Below, piece after piece: positions 12,701-22,190 of a stretch of 64,000 nt of DNA. Positions within the stretch are counted from its first letter, which is position 1, and every line of letters starts with the position of its first letter. Under the pieces are notes generated by a model that ran no database searches, was not told the origin of the DNA, and saw only the letters and a program-made list of their open reading frames with translations. The stretch comes from Thysanoteuthis rhombus. Taxonomy: Eukaryota > Mollusca > Cephalopoda > Oegopsida > Thysanoteuthidae. Where the stretch lies: assembly GCA_963457665.1 (NCBI GenBank), contig OY735219.1, positions 37,444,477 through 37,508,476 of the forward strand, read 5' to 3'. The position numbers were made by a program, and so were the translations under genes.

Positions 12701-14841
12701 AGTGAGGGAACGCAGGGATGCCTGGAGAAAATGTTTGAAATTTAACCAAAGTCAGAGACGTTTTGAGACTACATGGTTTGAGTGTTTGGACATATACTTG
12801 CTAATGTTTCTTATCAGTGGATTATTCTAAAAGAAATAGAAAATTTTAGTAGTTCATAGAGAGTGAATGCCATCCTCCTCCCACCAAGAAGTGAAGGAAT
12901 GCCATCTCCAATGGACTAAAATCTAGAAAAAACCATATCTACAACCTTGCTTATTGTTATAATAGTCCTTTTTTTTTTTTACTTTTCTTTCAGCCTTTAT
13001 CACCAAATATCTTGAACAGTGCAGCTGTCAACATAACCTTTCTACCACTTGGGTGTTCAAAACACTTCTTGATGTTGGAGTAAAACCGACCAAATTATTA
13101 CAAATTTATGATTCAATATTCAAATTCAGGGTAAGTTAGAAATTAACTTTACCATTTGATGTTTGGAAGTTTTTCTCTTTTTTTTATCATTTGGTATCAA
13201 TCTTCTAAATGATTGTTTCTCATTTAGGATCCCTGCTGGCACAAATACCATCGACCTCTTCACATTCTCACAGTCCTTTTTCATCTTATTGACAAGCTGA
13301 CCAGTACACCCAGTCTCATTGCACTCTCAGAACGGTAAGAAATTTGGTCATTTTCGCCTACATTTTCTGTCTGGGTTTTTTTTTTATACCGTTCGGCATT
13401 TTTCCGCCTCATCCATTCTGGTATTGGCATTCTTTGTATAGAGAGACATTACAAAGCAGGGTTGCCAGATTTGACCAGAAGGGGAGATATTCTGAGCTTT
13501 ATTGGAATAGTGTCGAATTTGGGAATCCTGTGATTCTATAGGCAGGGGCTCAATACCAGCCTCATGGGGTGGGCAATGAAGCTGTGCCTCCTAATTCACT
13601 CGACTTCAAAATTCAACACTATTCCAGTGCCTGTGTTGGGTGAGTCTCTGTGATAAGGCTCAAATTCTCTCCCCTTCGCCCCTTCTGCCCAAATCTAGCA
13701 ATCTTGTCTCAGAGATTCACAACATTGCTATTTTCCATTCACAGTCTATTCTGCTGAAATTTTATGAAAAGATTAGAGCTTTTTCGATAAATAGATCTGA
13801 CAGTGGTTAAATTTGGTTGATGTACTTTGTGAAAATTTTCATTTTGTATACAATGTCTGTCCGCAAAGTATCCTGCCATTTGATATCAACAGAGGGGAGA
13901 GAGCCTACCCTGGGCAATGGCACCATAACCCCATTCAAAGTCCTCCCGTTGGGACCCCACACATATAACTCAGTGTTCCTTCCACTTTTCAAAAATCCTC
14001 TTTTGTGATCACCATCAGCTACCTCATTGTGTTCTTATCTCTTCCATGGTCTGAAATTTCTTTCTAATAAGTTAGAAGTTGCAGGGAGACAAATCTTGAG
14101 AGTGGGGGTCTGACAAATCTGAGATATGTGATGTTTCGACGAAAACACCTGCACCAGATTTGAAGAATAGGTAGGCTCAATCATTATAAATGTAGTTATC
14201 ACACAGCGCGCAAATTCATTCAAGGGTATCCCATGCAGTCTTAGTAGTGATGTCTACCAACAATCCATAAACTTAGTCGTGGCTATTACTAACCATGCAA
14301 GAAACCTTGTCTGTTAATATTTTGTTCCTGGGTAATGAGTATAATATTTCGATTGCTTCTGTATAAAAAGTATAGAAAATGGCTATTATTCCCATCAAAC
14401 TATGCCCTTGTGGCCAGGACAGTGATAATCATGTGTAATTGTTTTTCTTATTTTCCTATCCAATTGAAAATGAGTAGATTTCAAATTATCACTGTTCTGA
14501 TCACAAAAGCAAAGTTTGAATGGAATGATTGACATTTTTTTTAATACTTTTTTAAAGACACAATTAATCAGGAAATAACATTTATCATCCAGGTATAAAA
14601 AAAAATTTTTTTAGAAAATTAGCACTGTGTTATAAATTGTCTATTTATAATGTTTTTCTTCTGACTTAGAAAAAAATGTTTTATTTTCATTTTATCTTTC
14701 AGAAGACAATTTTCCACTTACTGCCTTGATGCTGTGTCTGGTTACCAAGTAGAGCTGCAGGCCATCAGCAGCACTGACCCTGACGTCTGCCATTTGGTCA
14801 ACTGTTTCCGCTCCGTTCAGGCCAAGCTTGAACGAATGTGA
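278..14841 (+). CDS. NUP155: Nuclear pore complex protein Nup155, C-terminal half (16 exons)
   Basis: Nup155 is a large inner-ring scaffold nucleoporin with an N-terminal beta-propeller and a C-terminal alpha-helical solenoid; only the solenoid part is here. Joining 278-369, 1287-1420, 2506-2565, 2729-2860, 3293-3370, 3693-3889, 5001-5151, 5896-6000, 6917-7074, 8178-8307, 9932-10045, 11321-11441, 12525-12635, 12994-13130, 13228-13334 and 14703-14841 gives one open frame of 654 residues ending at TGA 14839-14841. Every intron is GT-AG and every phase matches. Recognisable family blocks are [61 protein letters not shown] and the C-terminal [15 protein letters not shown] / AKLERM. The human protein has about 1390 residues, so roughly the first half lies left of the window. 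Introns not described separately hold only AT-rich sequence and homopolymer runs. No frameshift or premature stop is seen. Confidence 0.95.
455..575. repeat. Dispersed repeat family X, copy 1 (NUP155 intron)
   Basis: About 120 bp shared with 6545-6680. Both carry a cagccc..attgg.cag segment, then gaaa...tttcttt.agtattccctgc and agg.gggcg, with small indels. It is an old dispersed repeat; class not recognised. The following stretch 747-1060 has higher GC than the rest of the intron but no recognised content. Confidence 0.5.
1287..1420 (+). CDS. NUP155: NUP155 exon
   Basis: Between acceptor atccag and donor gttagt. It codes [17 protein letters not shown]... and ends [14 protein letters not shown], the solenoid segment that precedes the EQQNxLKxMTFK block in known Nup155 proteins. 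Phase is 1 in, 0 out. Confidence 0.93.
2506..2565 (+). CDS. NUP155: NUP155 exon
   Basis: Twenty codons, [20 protein letters not shown], matching the conserved QQNxLKxMTFKxLxxxGx block. It is flanked by aacag and gtaagt; phase 0 on both sides. Confidence 0.94.
2729..2860 (+). CDS. NUP155: NUP155 exon
   Basis: Forty-four codons beginning [17 protein letters not shown] and ending STDDETCSK. This is one of the best conserved parts of the Nup155 solenoid. Acceptor ttttag, donor gtaagt, phase 0/0. The opening ATG is internal, not a start. Confidence 0.96.
3293..3370 (+). CDS. NUP155: NUP155 exon
   Basis: Twenty-six codons, [20 protein letters not shown] and so on, ending REALM. It corresponds to the NEILQAARN...LRESL helix pair of the family. 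Acceptor tctcag, donor gtaaga, phase 0/0. Confidence 0.93.
3693..3889 (+). CDS. NUP155: NUP155 exon
   Basis: Sixty-five codons plus two bases. It contains [20 protein letters not shown] and [20 protein letters not shown], which match the family's VRFYEGVVELCLxxAxKxDPQxxALHFYKNGE block. Acceptor gttcag, donor gtgagt. Confidence 0.96.
4215..4645 (+). repeat. Dispersed invertebrate repeat, copy 1
   Basis: Contains two degenerate units of ATATCTcnnAAAnnnnTGATGAATTTCAATGAAATTTTGTGGAAGG type (around 4270-4320 and 4445-4500). It ends with gcagatgtatgcactctctg / agtgctttcttgttt at about 4605-4643. I recall very similar sequence as a common dispersed repeat of many invertebrate genomes; that part is memory. 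Related copies are at 49333-49462 (same strand) and 50190-50440 (opposite strand). Confidence 0.55.
5001..5151 (+). CDS. NUP155: NUP155 exon
   Basis: The first base closes an Arg codon, then 50 codons [15 protein letters not shown]... . The proline- and serine-rich stretch [19 protein letters not shown] is the low-complexity linker also present in vertebrate Nup155. Acceptor cttcag, donor gtatcc. Confidence 0.94.
5552..5650. repeat. Dispersed repeat pair (copy at 61640-61740)
   Basis: A GATA tract, then gttagaatacatgaataacc and a tctgttgtgggtaactgtga block. It matches 61640-61740, where the order is tagatgaaaaaatagat, attagaacacatgaataact and tctgttgcgggtag. Both copies sit in introns (NUP155 and EIF2D). 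Class unknown. Confidence 0.5.
5896..6000 (+). CDS. NUP155: NUP155 exon
   Basis: Thirty-five codons including [20 protein letters not shown] and KDKLIE, equal to the family's SKDELFSIALYNWLIxxDLxDKLL segment. Acceptor ttgcag, donor gtaagt, phase 0/0. Confidence 0.95.
6545..6680. repeat. Dispersed repeat family X, copy 2 (NUP155 intron)
   Basis: Second copy of the 455-575 repeat in the same orientation, immediately before the TG/TA microsatellite at 6698-6769. Confidence 0.5.
6698..6769. repeat. Microsatellite (TG)n(TA)n
   Basis: About 12 bases of TG followed by about 60 bases of uninterrupted TA in a NUP155 intron. Apparent open frames over it are low-complexity artefacts. Confidence 0.97.
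6917..7074 (+). CDS. NUP155: NUP155 exon
   Basis: Fifty-two codons plus two bases: [14 protein letters not shown]..., then [20 protein letters not shown]. It matches the family's SPFLEPHL...LLWRYYEKNxxFxxAARVLxxLA. Acceptor tttcag, donor gtaagt. The internal AAAGTAAGT could act as a donor by sequence, but the frame runs through it. Confidence 0.95.
7787..8035. repeat. Dispersed repeat pair (copy at 57768-58130)
   Basis: Shared blocks in order: agactaaaaagtgaaaagtt / taaaatgat; atctagat.atatttcatcaag; ccatggccaaatttatagat; cttttccagtt..agaaaaatgtttt; cttctaagcc.ttgtcagag.ggagtt. The second copy lies in the long EIF2D intron and carries about 100 extra bases. Class unknown; neither copy shows coding potential. 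Confidence 0.6.
8178..8307 (+). CDS. NUP155: NUP155 exon
   Basis: Forty-three codons with [19 protein letters not shown] and [13 protein letters not shown] (the V comes from the next exon), nearly invariant in the family. Acceptor ttgcag, donor gtcagt. Confidence 0.97.
8885..9420 (+). pseudogene. Decayed LINE: C-terminal end of a reverse transcriptase ORF
   Basis: Translation in shifting plus frames gives [34 protein letters not shown]-like residues ([13 protein letters not shown]) and [12 protein letters not shown], then near 9300-9420 RLKTTRWRT and [17 protein letters not shown]. This is the layout of the C-terminal part of non-LTR retrotransposon reverse transcriptases: DFTYLGS..., KARGAF..L..IWK, LKTKI, GRPKTTWRRT, L.EM.LSW. 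The YLGS motif is degraded to SLRS, frameshifts are needed after about 9175, and a stop falls inside the RPKTTWRR block. It is inactive and sits in the NUP155 intron 8308-9931. The clade (RTE-, CR1- or I-like) cannot be fixed from this. Confidence 0.75.
9932..10045 (+). CDS. NUP155: NUP155 exon
   Basis: Thirty-eight codons, [14 protein letters not shown]... ending NSDLLDISA. It equals the family's VARIQLQIQETL...LDSELMDIT helix. Acceptor ttgcag, donor gtaagt, phase 0/0. The intron before it carries a LINE remnant. Confidence 0.95.
10046..11320. other. NUP155 intron, nothing recognised
   Basis: AT-rich intron. I see no repeat match elsewhere in the window, no RNA gene and no convincing frame. 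Confidence 0.6.
11321..11441 (+). CDS. NUP155: NUP155 exon
   Basis: Forty codons plus one base: [20 protein letters not shown], then [15 protein letters not shown]. It matches [20 protein letters not shown] of vertebrate Nup155 closely. Acceptor ctctag, donor gtcagt. Confidence 0.97.
12525..12635 (+). CDS. NUP155: NUP155 exon
   Basis: Codes [19 protein letters not shown] and ends ISAERYFPV. This part is less conserved and aligns to the variable segment before the FFPLDFIVQFLE block. Acceptor ctttag, donor gtaagt; phases 2 in and 1 out fit both neighbours. Confidence 0.88.
12994..13130 (+). CDS. NUP155: NUP155 exon
   Basis: Codes [20 protein letters not shown], then [19 protein letters not shown]. 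It equals the family's FIVQFLEQQ...WVxxTMxExGVPxxxLLEVYDxLF. Acceptor tttcag, donor gtaagt. Confidence 0.94.
13228..13334 (+). CDS. NUP155: NUP155 exon
   Basis: Thirty-five codons plus two bases: [20 protein letters not shown] and so on, equal to the family's [21 protein letters not shown]. Acceptor tttag, donor gtaaga. Confidence 0.95.
13457..13706. mobile_element. hAT-like MITE family M1, copy 1 (last NUP155 intron)
   Basis: Ends are cagggttgccagatttg and its complement caaatctagcaatcttg. Inner arms gaccagaaggggagat and tattggaatagtgtcgaatt mirror the right side, so the terminal inverted repeats are long (about 60-90 bp). The 8 bp outside each end (ttacaaag / tctcagag) do not match, so the duplication is lost or the ends have shifted. 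Related copies are at 14949-15183 and 16181-16467. No transposase is encoded. Confidence 0.7.
14703..14841 (+). CDS. NUP155: NUP155 last coding exon
   Basis: Codes [20 protein letters not shown] and the C-terminus SVQAKLERM, then TGA. Vertebrate Nup155 ends similarly (SLQAKLERL plus a few residues). Acceptor ctttcag. Confidence 0.96.
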
Positions 14842-14948
14842 GCCATGAATACAACCGAAATTGTTACTACTGCTGCTGCTGTTTTCATAATTCTGACTGC
14901 TTCAGACATCATCATTTCTTGCTTCCCACCTCACGTGTTTGTTCCAAG

Positions 14949-15183
14949 CAAGGTTGACTGATTTGGCCAGAAGGGGGAGATGATCCGAGCTTCATCTCAC
15001 AGACTCACCCCAACACAGATATCGGAATAGCATTGAATTTAGAAATCGAGCCAGTCTTGAGGCAAGAGGCTGAAATTGAGCCTCTGGCTCCAGACTCGCT
15101 TTATTTTCTAATTTGACACTTTTCTGATTCCTGTGTTTAGTAACGGATAAAGCTCAGATTATTTCCCCTTTTTAGTAACCCTG
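14949..15183. mobile_element. hAT-like MITE family M1, copy 2, perfect 8-bp TSD
   Basis: The element runs from caaggttgactgatttggcc to tttagtaaccctg and is flanked on both sides by GTTCCAAG (14941-14948 and 15184-15191), an exact 8-bp target duplication. That duplication and the CAGGG-type ends are typical of hAT elements. It lies about 100 bp after the NUP155 stop, so probably inside its 3' UTR. Arms share gatttggccagaaggggaga and gactcacccaacacagg with the other copies. Confidence 0.8.
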
Positions 15184-15389
15184 GTTCCAAGTGCCACCTG
15201 GATGTAGGGGGAGGGAGAATGACCAATAACTATGCTTCTGGAGTTGGGTGACATAGCTCTTCTGGTTGAAGCATTGTTTCTTTAACCAGCTGGTTGGGGC
15301 ATATAAACTGTGAATTAGTTTTTCACTCTTCAGATCTACTACAGTCAGCACATTAGTTTACGTGTAAATCTGCATATCATGGTGGTAAT

Positions 15390-15395
15390 AATAAA
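15390..15395 (+). terminator. NUP155: Candidate NUP155 polyadenylation signal
   Basis: AATAAA about 550 bp after the stop codon. Other AATAAA hexamers follow (for example 17641-17646), and transcript ends are needed to choose. Confidence 0.35.
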
Positions 15396-16180
15396 CTCAA
15401 CAAGTAACTGTTTTGTTTTGAGATTCTAACGATAAGCTGTCTTCAGAACTGGACAAAAACTAACACTAGCGAATTCATTGTAAGAGTTTTTTCTGATAAT
15501 TAAATTCATTTTTGTTGTTCCCACTCCACTCTATGGACTCCTTCAGGTGTACTATCCTCATTTAAAGAGGACTCCTTTTCTGATAGTGCCCAGTAAAAGG
15601 AAAAAAAATTTTCCTCTCACTAACATCAACCCTTGTGATATAGTTTGTGGATGTTTTTAACTCATTTCTTTGTTAAACAAAAATTTCTGTTTCAAGTCCT
15701 TGTTGAGCGGTGGAAACCTCACTAAGTTGGAATCCACACTGGTCTGACTTACATTTAACATTTTCTTACTTGGCACTACTGAAAAGAACCTCTCTTTACA
15801 TATTTTTTAGTAAACTTGAAGAAGGCTGTAAAATAGATCAGCTGAAATGTGTGAACAACAACAACAAAGATAACTAAAAGGATAAGTTTAATTGTAGGGG
15901 GGGGGGACAAAAACTCTTTGAATGTTGATAACTCTTCTCAGGATTAGACGACTAACAAATTGACTTCCATTTCCGGATGCTTTGATGCAGTGATCCACAT
16001 ATGCAGACATACACTCATCTGACTTTGTGAATTCGAGTTCACTTTGTAAAAAGGAATTTTTTTTAAAAAAGATTTGTTATATTTAATGCAGATTTCTGGT
16101 AATCAAAAAGGAAAATAAAAGCAATACTAACTATTTTTGTTTTGAGCTTTGAAAAGAGAAAAAAAAATTGAACTGTTATT

Positions 16181-16467
16181 CCAGGTCGCCTGATTCTGCT
16201 GGGAAGGGAGATAATCCAAGCTTTCTCTCAGAATTTCAGGCATTGAAATGGCATCAAATTTTGAAATCAAGCAAGTTTGGAGGAAAGTGTTTAATACCAG
16301 CTTCTTAAGCATCAAATTTTTGGCCCACCTCAAGAGGATGATATTGAACTTCTGCTACTGAACTTGCTCATTTTCTAATTTGATGCTATTCTAATGCCTT
16401 TGTTGGGTAAGTCTATCTGAGATAAAGCTTCGATTATCTCCCTTTCTGGCCAAATCTAGCGACCCTG
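16181..16467. mobile_element. hAT-like MITE family M1, copy 3
   Basis: Ends are ccaggtcgcctgattctg and ccaaatctagcgaccctg. Flanks are ctgttatt (16173-16180) and ctgttact (16468-16475), 7 of 8 identical. The inverted arms are clear: gggagataatccaagcttt on the left against aaagcttcgattatctccc on the right. Confidence 0.75.
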
Positions 16468-16931
16468 CTGTTACTGGTTTGTGCACAAGTATATTCACTT
16501 GAATGCATATTACCCAGAAAAATTTCTTTTTTTTCTTTTTTGTTGAATTGATTCTCACATGTATTTACATACATGTTTATTCATTTCCATTTTGTACTAA
16601 ACCAACCTGTTTCATTTAGCGGTTTTGTTAGGTGGTTACAGCTATGCTTAGATGTGACACTGACTCCAAGTGCTAGATCGGTGAGGCTAAGAAAGAACTA
16701 TTTGCAACCTAGGCAAAAAAAGGGGGCTCTTCCTCATGGTGACCAATTTTTGAGCTTGTAAATTTTTCATTAGACTCTTAACTAAGTATACTATCTATAT
16801 AAGCATTCTGACTTGGAAATTTGGAGCTGAAATAATTTCACTGAGTGTGTCCATCGGATAAAAAACAAGTACATGAAGATAATTTAGTTTGGTTTATAAG
16901 CTGATTGTCCATTCGAGGTTCAGTTGCTCAA

Positions 16932-17137
16932 CATGGGACAAACAGCAGACAATGAGACTATGATATAGAGTATTAAATCAAATTTATTTAGCATTCAATT
17001 TGGTGCCTTTGGGCAAAGAATTTAGTAGAAATATTCCACTTAATTCTTTGCCCAAAGGCTTGAATCCTAAATGAATTAGACACTTATTTGATTTAATATT
17101 ATGTATTATTGTCTTATCATTTGCTGCTAAAAAATAT
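16932..17137. repeat. Fold-back element with about 95-bp arms
   Basis: At the centre an exact 18-bp inverted repeat, gcctttgggcaaagaatt (17005-17022) and aattctttgcccaaaggc (17042-17059), flanks a 19-base loop. The pairing continues outward imperfectly: tattaaatcaaatttattta faces atttgatttaatatt, and cagcagacaatgagac faces gtcttatcatttgctgct. It resembles a MITE or a long hairpin. No target duplication is evident. Confidence 0.7.
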
Positions 17138-17569
17138 CCACCTGAATGAATTATGTAAAGCTGCAGTTGGTGAAATGTCACATCTTAAGCTTATCATCTT
17201 TATTGCTTACAGATACATATGCAAAAAACTTGTTGTAGGGGAATAATTTTATCCTGTGTTAAAATTATTCAACATTTGTTTCTATATTTGATGTACCTCG
17301 AAGAATTTAAAAAGAGATAAAATCCAAGGAAATATTTATTTTGAAGATATTTATAATCATCATACCAAAATATGATATTCACATTTTCTAGCATTGTTAC
17401 AAAATGATTCTATTCCTGTTATGCCCAAAGACTTTCAGCTTTGTGTACTTCTAGATTTTTCTGTTTTTCAAGGTTTCTGTTGTCAGTCACTGCTATATTA
17501 TTAGTGACTAATATCATCTACCCCTATAAAAAGAGGAATCAGATTTAGTATTGAAGATAACTAGGCTGT

Positions 17570-18000
17570 GCCCATTCCTAAATTGCATGTTCAAAAGAGA
17601 CTGGACTTTTGTGAAGCAGTCTGCTATTATGATCATGTAAAATAAATTTGCATCTGTCGTACAAAACTATGGCTTCGTATTATTCAAGTTGCTTCTTTTT
17701 GGTGTTGCTAATTGAGATATTTGATATCTAAATTTAGACCAACGATCTATAATCTGTAGTTTTTCGTTAATTTTTTTGGTAGATTTCTCAAGAACTGCTG
17801 ATCAAAATGACTTAAAACTCAACATTGCAATGCCTTGTATGCTGGCTTATTTTTATAATAATAATAATAATAATATATATATAGTGAATGTCAACGTCAT
17901 ACAATGACCAGTTGTTGAGTTATCTCGGTGCATACACACACGCCCACACCCACACTCAAGAGATTTTCAAATAATAAATTCAGTGTAGCATACAAGAAAA
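17570..18000 (+). repeat. Dispersed repeat family R2, copy 1
   Basis: Matches 19315-19715 in the same orientation. Shared blocks are gcccattcc.aaattgcatg, catctgtcgtacaaaacta, ggtgttgctaatt, ctaaatttagacc, tagatttct..agaactgctgatc, cttaaaactcaacattgc and agttatctcggtgcatacac. It contains an ATA microsatellite and ends in a CA-rich tail. Non-coding; class unknown. Confidence 0.65.
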
Positions 18001-18617
18001 AAAATGTTTTAGTGACTTACAATTAGGGCTATGTAGTCCAGGCCGGAATTTATAATTGGATTACTGGAGTCCAAGTCAGTAAAAATGTGGAGACTCTGTG
18101 TCTAAAGATTTAGTGTACCAAGTCTATAGCGTTGGTTAGAATACAGGTATAAAAAAAAAAAAATCTGTTTCTTGCATTTGCATGTATGGGTTAATGATAA
18201 TGAGACAGTTCACTTGAACACATTCACTATCAGCATGAGTAAACAAGCCTGAGAATCGGACCATAGATGCACTATAGTTCAAACTTTATAGCCTTTAGAA
18301 GTTCATTCTGTACTGAAATTCTTTTTACTGCAAAAATAATGTAATTGACGTGTTTATCTTTTGACATAAAATAGAATTTCATGCTCTGATGACATAATGA
18401 TAAAATATCACTCAAGCAACATCAGATTTATCAAAGTGGGAGGGTATGCTTCGTAGAGATGGTGTGAGGCATTTGCTATGTCAATTTGTCTGGCAGATAG
18501 TTAGTCAGTGATCACTACTATAGATGCTTGAATATGAATGGTCCTTTCCTTCTTTTTGATAGTTTGCCCGTTCATGCCGTCTCTGTTTTCCTGCTCGTAA
18601 ATCTTTTTGCTCTGACT

Positions 18618-19008
18618 CGGTGGTTCCCAAACCCATGGTTGTGATACAAAAGAGAGTCACAGGATGGTAAAATGAAAATACCAAAAGTTTCTAAATGGCA
18701 AGAGAAAAAAAAACAAAAAAAAACTGCAAATATATTTACAACCCAATTTTTCAATATAAAACATCATTGAGACTCTGGAAAAGGAAAATGGTTATGAATG
18801 ATAAAGCATCACTAAATATATGAAAACTGATGTATTTCAGTCTACTGATAATGTTTGCACTTGATGATCAAATCAAGCAAAATTCAGTAAGATTTATTGG
18901 ATAAAAACCGGATGTGGAAACACTGAAATTACATATCCGCCCCGAGGGTAGTCAAGCAAAAAAAACTGTGTTCAAAAGTTGCAGCCATGAAAGTTTGGAG
19001 AAACACTG
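18618..19008. mobile_element. hAT-like non-autonomous element M2, copy 1
   Basis: Left end cggtggttcccaaacc and right end gtttggagaaacactg form the CAGTGTTTCYCAAAC inverted terminus typical of hAT elements. Flanks ctctgact and cttcaact agree at 5 of 8. The interior matches 61777-62022 (gagggtcacaagatgg, gagactctgga, ggaa.cactgaaat, ccc.gaggg..gtc). Confidence 0.65.
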
Positions 19009-19314
19009 CTTCAACTGAACCAAGTCAAGTAAAATGATATACTTAAGAGAGCATTCATTCATTGAGGATTAAACCCTCTGCCATGACTAGAATGCATTCT
19101 ATTACACTCCACTGATGTCTACATCAGTTTTGTTGTATTAGAAATGTTCTTGGTGAAATAGTTCTTTCAGGTGACCTTGATTTGACACCAAGGATCTGTT
19201 CACAGATAGGATGACGTAAACAAAATCTGCAAAATGAATCCATTATATAAGCACGTTAACATAAATATTTTAAAAATAAATATAATATTTTGTTATTTTG
19301 ATCTACTGTAACAG

Positions 19315-19715
19315 TACCCATTCCAAAGTAGCATGTTTTGAAGGGGCCTGACTTTATGGCGTGTGGAAAATCCTGCCATAATTGTCATATCAAATAATCT
19401 TCCGTTTGTCGTATTGAACAACTACAAAATTATTTCAGTTACTTCTCTTAGTGTTGCCAATTTAGACATAAAATACCTAAATTTAGACCTACTGCCAATT
19501 TAAATCTATGATTTTAGATAAAGAATTAGTTTTCTATTTATTTTCATTAGATTTCTGGTAAACCATTGATCCAAACAACTTGAAATTCAACACTGCTATG
19601 TCTGGTTTGCTGACTAATATATATGGCGAATATGAAACTCGTATGATGGCCATTTTTCCAGTTATCTCAGTGCATACACAGACTCACACCCACAGATTTC
19701 ACAAATTATAGATAA
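19315..19715 (+). repeat. Dispersed repeat family R2, copy 2
   Basis: Second copy of 17570-18000, about 1.75 kb downstream. The sequences just outside the two copies do not match, so this is dispersal or an old insertion rather than a recent segmental duplication. Confidence 0.65.
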
Positions 19716-20245
19716 AATAACTTGATAAGATAGTAGCTGGAAATACCAAAAGAATGAAAACTATTGGCAAAATCATAGCAGCCTGGACTAAAATGTTGTT
19801 TGTATATTTACATGTCACTCGTTAATGGTAATTAATTGGATTAATTAGGCCGTTATGTAACAGGTTTGAATGGATTGAGATTTACTTCGAAAATAGGTTC
19901 AGCAGGTCAGTAGTAGAATGAGAAGCTGAAGGTTGTGAGATTTCTAGTTTTGTGAAAGCAATGACTAGAAAAAAAATTGACTTTTAAGAGCATCTCTCTT
20001 TCTTTGCTCATACTTGTAGAATCTGTGAAACTCAAATGATTTAATATTAAAAAAAATTCCCCTTTACCATATGTACAAATATTTAATGTTACGAGATATT
20101 TTTATATTACTAAGTATAATAAGGTTAGTTGATTTTGTCTTTTAAGCGGTCACTACTTACCTTTCAGCTGATATGCAAAAATAACTGCTATTTAAATGGG
20201 AAATGATTTATTTTTTGTATCCATTCCATATAATGAATAGTGACT

Positions 20246-20645
20246 TTAGTCAACCAAACCTGTCAATGTTCAGTTCGTAAGTAGGTCTGACTGGCTATGT
20301 ATGTATCTTGTATACAGGCCTCACTGATGGTGTTACAGGGCTGAAAATTTAAACTACTACTAATGTCAGAGAAAAAGAAAAAAATTTTTCAGTCCCCCCT
20401 GCTCCCAGTTTTGGGGGGGGGTCTGCAATAAAAGTTTATGCTAAATTGATAACTGGTTTTCCTCCAGTTACATTCACTTTTTTCTTTTTGTTTTTAATTC
20501 AGACTTTCTTAGTGATCACTGCCCAACAAAAGGTGAGAGAAGTAACTTATTCTGAGACCGGCCCTTTTTTTAAATATTTTAATTGACCACCAGCCTGGTA
20601 TACTGCCAAAAGATGTTGGTCACATGATGATTCCTATCAAGTGAC
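20246..20645 (+). mobile_element. MITE family M3, copy 1
   Basis: One of four copies (also 27824-28250 plus, 58762-59139 minus, 61255-61500 minus). Diagnostic core: cagactttcttagtgatcac, then caacaaaaggtgagagaagt, aacttattc, and gccaaaagatgttggtcac. A poly-C/G stretch and a gctgaaaattt block lie on the 5' side. Non-coding. Confidence 0.65.
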
Positions 20646-20712
20646 CTGTCTATACGACAACAAAATTAAGATGAAATTTCCAATTTACTCATGGGAATAT
20701 ATATTACTCATC

Positions 20713-20870
20713 ATTTGAAACAATGGACTCCTCCACTTGAACAAGTTTTGTCACTATAAAATAAAACCTCAGATTAAATTTGCAAGACAAATATTTATTT
20801 ATACTATTGAAGCAGTGAACTAAAGTCTTTAAGTTTGTAAGAAATGTAAAGAAACTAACTCCACAAAAAT
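20713..20870 (+). repeat. Dispersed repeat family R3, copy 1
   Basis: Shares catttgaaacaatggactcc, acttgaacaag, aataaaac, attgaagcagtgaacta and aagtttg blocks with the reverse of 27160-27385. A third, shorter copy is at 55110-55250 (minus). Confidence 0.55.
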
Positions 20871-22095
20871 ATGGGTTAATTTTTTTACCAAAGGTATTCT
20901 ATGTAAAGAAAATTTTACATGAATTTTTTCACTAGCAATAATTAGAGTGTATGTATGTATATATATTATAATAATTAATGTGTGTATGTGTACATATAAT
21001 GGGAATATTTTTATTTCTCAGTTATTTACTGACATTTTTTAATGTATATCTATACATTTTATTTTGTAAATATACACAAAAAATTCAAATAACTATAATT
21101 GTATTCTTATAAACAGTCTCAATCAAATGCTTACATATTGTATCAATTCGATTATAGGAATCTGAATAGTTTCACTTGAAAATAATTTATTCTGTGAACT
21201 CAACTTTCTCCTGTTAAAATAGAAGGCTTAAATTTCTATTGTTTTTTTTATATCTTTCCTGCTTCATTTTGAATAAGATATATTTCAAGATTCAATTTCG
21301 CAAAGACATTTCAGACCTTATCCCCTAATATTTTCTAAAAATGAACTGTTTCAGATATCACTTTTATCATTGCTGAAAATCTACCCTACAGGCCTGATTT
21401 TCACTTAGTTCCTACAGAAAGCCTAAATGAGACCTTTGATCCTAATGAGTAGGTATGGACATTTTAGTGAAATCAACACCCAAGAAAATTTGAAATCTGG
21501 CAAAAAAACAGCATATTATTTGATTTTGATAAAAAAATTTCAAGCTTATTTATTAAAGGACGAATTAAAAAAAATTTTCATTCCAAATTTTGGAGAGAAA
21601 ATTTTTTTCCATATTCCTACCCCACCTTTTATCTAATAAATTTTTTTTTTTCACCTATATTTTCATACTTTCACTGATTTTTACGGATAAACCACTCAAG
21701 ATATGAATTACGCTTACCTTAGAAAAACTTCCAGGAATTGTTCAAATGGAACTCTAACTATGAAATATATTAAAAAATAATTTTTTTTTTTTTAAATGGG
21801 AAAATTAAGAAGAGATTTTTCTTCTCAATCTTTTAACTTTATTCAATTAATTATGATTCAGGCTTTTTAACTGGAAAATTTTTTTTTTTTTTCCCTCAAT
21901 ATTTAAAAAAATGACATCATTTTTATCGAATATTTTTCAGGTGTATATTCAAAGATATTTCAAATTACGGGAACTGCGCATCACTGATGCAGACAACCGT
22001 ATGTGTTTTTGGGGGAGGGGTTTCACAGTACAGCTGTGGGTGAATTTTAATCTTGTTTATTTTTCCTACTCAAATACACCACTCCGTGAATAAGT

Positions 22096-22190
22096 ACCTT
22101 GATGTAGTGGAGTAGCTTCCATGTCCCAATGACCCGGAGATCTATGCTGGTGGGAATTCAATTCCTGGTTGATCCAACCAAATCAGACCG
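22096..22190 (+). repeat. Possible tRNA-derived SINE head
   Basis: gatgtagtggagtagcttcc (22101-22120) resembles an A box, and gggaattcaattcctgg (22152-22168) a B box, about 32 bases apart as in tRNA. The arms do not make a convincing cloverleaf, so this would be a SINE relic, not a tRNA gene. Confidence 0.35.

Noticed and set aside
13807-14030. Short frames on both strands in the last NUP155 intron
   Set aside because: No splice support and no recognised motif; probably repeat-derived.
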